This document shows, piece after piece, positions 6,897 to 7,242 of a stretch of DNA of 7,242 nucleotides (the first letter of the stretch is position 1; the number at the start of each line of letters is the position of its first letter). This DNA is from Polaromonas sp. (lineage in GTDB: Bacteria > Pseudomonadota > Gammaproteobacteria > Burkholderiales > Burkholderiaceae_C): the NCBI GenBank assembly GCA_026786065.1, contig JAJAYS010000131.1:1-7242 (forward strand), read 5' to 3'. The position numbers were made by a program, and so were the translations under genes. Below the pieces are notes generated by a model that worked only from the letters and a program-made list of their open reading frames with translations, was not told the origin of the DNA and ran no database searches.

Positions 6897-7242
6897 ATGA
6901 CCGAGCCGGTTCGTCTCGCCAAACGTCTGGCCGCACAGCTCGGCTGCTCGCGCCGCGAGGCCGAGCAGTACATCGAGGGCGGCTGGGTGCGGGTCGATGG
7001 GGTGGTGGTCGAAGAACCGCAAGCCCGCGTGCTCGACCAGCGCATCGAGCTTGATGCCGATGCCAGCCTGCTGGCCGCCGGGCCGGTCAGCATCCTGCTG
7101 CACAAGCCGCCTGGCTTCGTCGCCGGATCTGCTGCGGGACCTGCGACCGCACCTGCGCCCAAATCGGCGCCAGGACCTGCGCCCAAATCGGCGCCAGGAG
7201 CTGCGCCCAAATCGGCGCCAGGAGCTGCGCCCAAATCTGCGC
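6897..7242 (+). CDS. S4-domain rRNA pseudouridine synthase (RsuA/RluB/RluF type), 5' part only, with tandem-repeat insert
   Basis: The frame is open from ATG 6897 to the right edge (115 codons). Residues 6-52 form an S4 RNA-binding domain (RLAKRLAAQLGCSRREAEQ, then YIEGGWVRVDGVVVEEP), typical of the RsuA/RluB/RluF branch, which converts specific uridines in rRNA to pseudouridine. Residues 66-75 (ILLHKPPGFV) match the first strand and HKPxG motif that opens the catalytic domain. The catalytic Asp lies further downstream and outside the window. From about residue 79 the sequence becomes Ala/Pro/Gly-rich, and from residue 86 it consists of repeated PAPKSAPG/AAPKSAPG units, unlike the usual family sequence there. 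AAGG (6884-6887) nine bases upstream serves as ribosome binding site. Whether the catalytic domain resumes intact after the repeat cannot be seen. The exact member and target uridine cannot be assigned. Confidence 0.88.
   Translation, partial: MTEPVRLAKRLAAQLGCSRREAEQYIEGGWVRVDGVVVEEPQARVLDQRIELDADASLLAAGPVSILLHKPPGFVAGSAAGPATAPAPKSAPGPAPKSAPGAAPKSAPGAAPKSA
7152..7242 (+). repeat. 24-bp tandem repeat inside the pseudouridine synthase gene (at least 3.8 units)
   Basis: Units lie at 7152-7175, 7176-7199, 7200-7223 and 7224 onward, cut by the window end. Each reads (c/g)ctgcgcccaaatcggcg followed by ccagga. Units 1 and 2 are identical, unit 3 differs at the first base (c to g), and unit 4 also has g to t in aaatcTgcg. 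The 24-bp period keeps the frame and encodes P/A-A-P-K-S-A-P-G. A more degraded Ala/Pro/Gly stretch at about 7126-7151 may be older units. Confidence 0.93.

Noticed and set aside
6737..7234. Reverse-strand frame beginning with Gly-Ala-Asp-Leu-rich repeats
   Set aside because: It is the antisense reading of the 24-bp repeat, the pseudouridine synthase start and the ychF end; the plus-strand S4 domain is clearly the real gene.
7152..7242. CRISPR-like array
   Set aside because: The 24-bp units are directly adjacent with no spacers and are in frame with a coding gene.

Overview
This GC-rich (roughly two-thirds G+C by eye) chromosomal window looks like a betaproteobacterium of the Comamonadaceae (Polaromonas/Rhodoferax/Acidovorax type). 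The assignment rests on the style of the encoded proteins and on two copies of a short dispersed repeat with a GCTAT..ATAGC core followed by TGC(C/T)T(G/A)CGCC, a kind of element I associate with that family. It is inferred, not tested by a search.

Layout. The left part (1-4350) is read leftwards: an M61 family metallopeptidase cut by the window edge (1-1642), a small four-helix membrane protein of the DUF3429 family (1690-2139), a periplasmic DsbC-type disulfide isomerase (2320-3051) and a UbiH/VisC-type FAD monooxygenase (3218-4350) that is broken by a one-base frameshift. A gap of about 280 bp with an inverted repeat separates this block from genes read rightwards: a MOSC-domain protein (4633-5556), the conserved P-loop ATPase YchF (5694-6785), and the start of an S4-domain rRNA pseudouridine synthase (6897 to the right edge). 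Gene content is mostly housekeeping. No mobile element, CRISPR array, tRNA or rRNA was seen.

How they relate. The genes do not form an obvious single pathway. DsbC acts on disulfides in the periplasm, the monooxygenase family usually acts in ubiquinone synthesis, MOSC proteins bind a molybdenum cofactor sulfur centre, YchF is a ribosome-associated ATPase and the last gene modifies rRNA.

The most notable points are (1) the single-base frameshift in the monooxygenase at 4018-4020, which splits a protein whose two halves otherwise keep family motifs; (2) a nearly perfect 24-bp in-frame tandem repeat (Pro/Ala-Pro-Lys-Ser-Ala-Pro-Gly units) just after the first catalytic-domain strand of the pseudouridine synthase and still running at the window end; (3) two divergent copies of the dispersed repeat in opposite orientations; and (4) a degenerate A-run/CGG repeat in the leader of dsbC. 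I found no convincing new multi-gene system.
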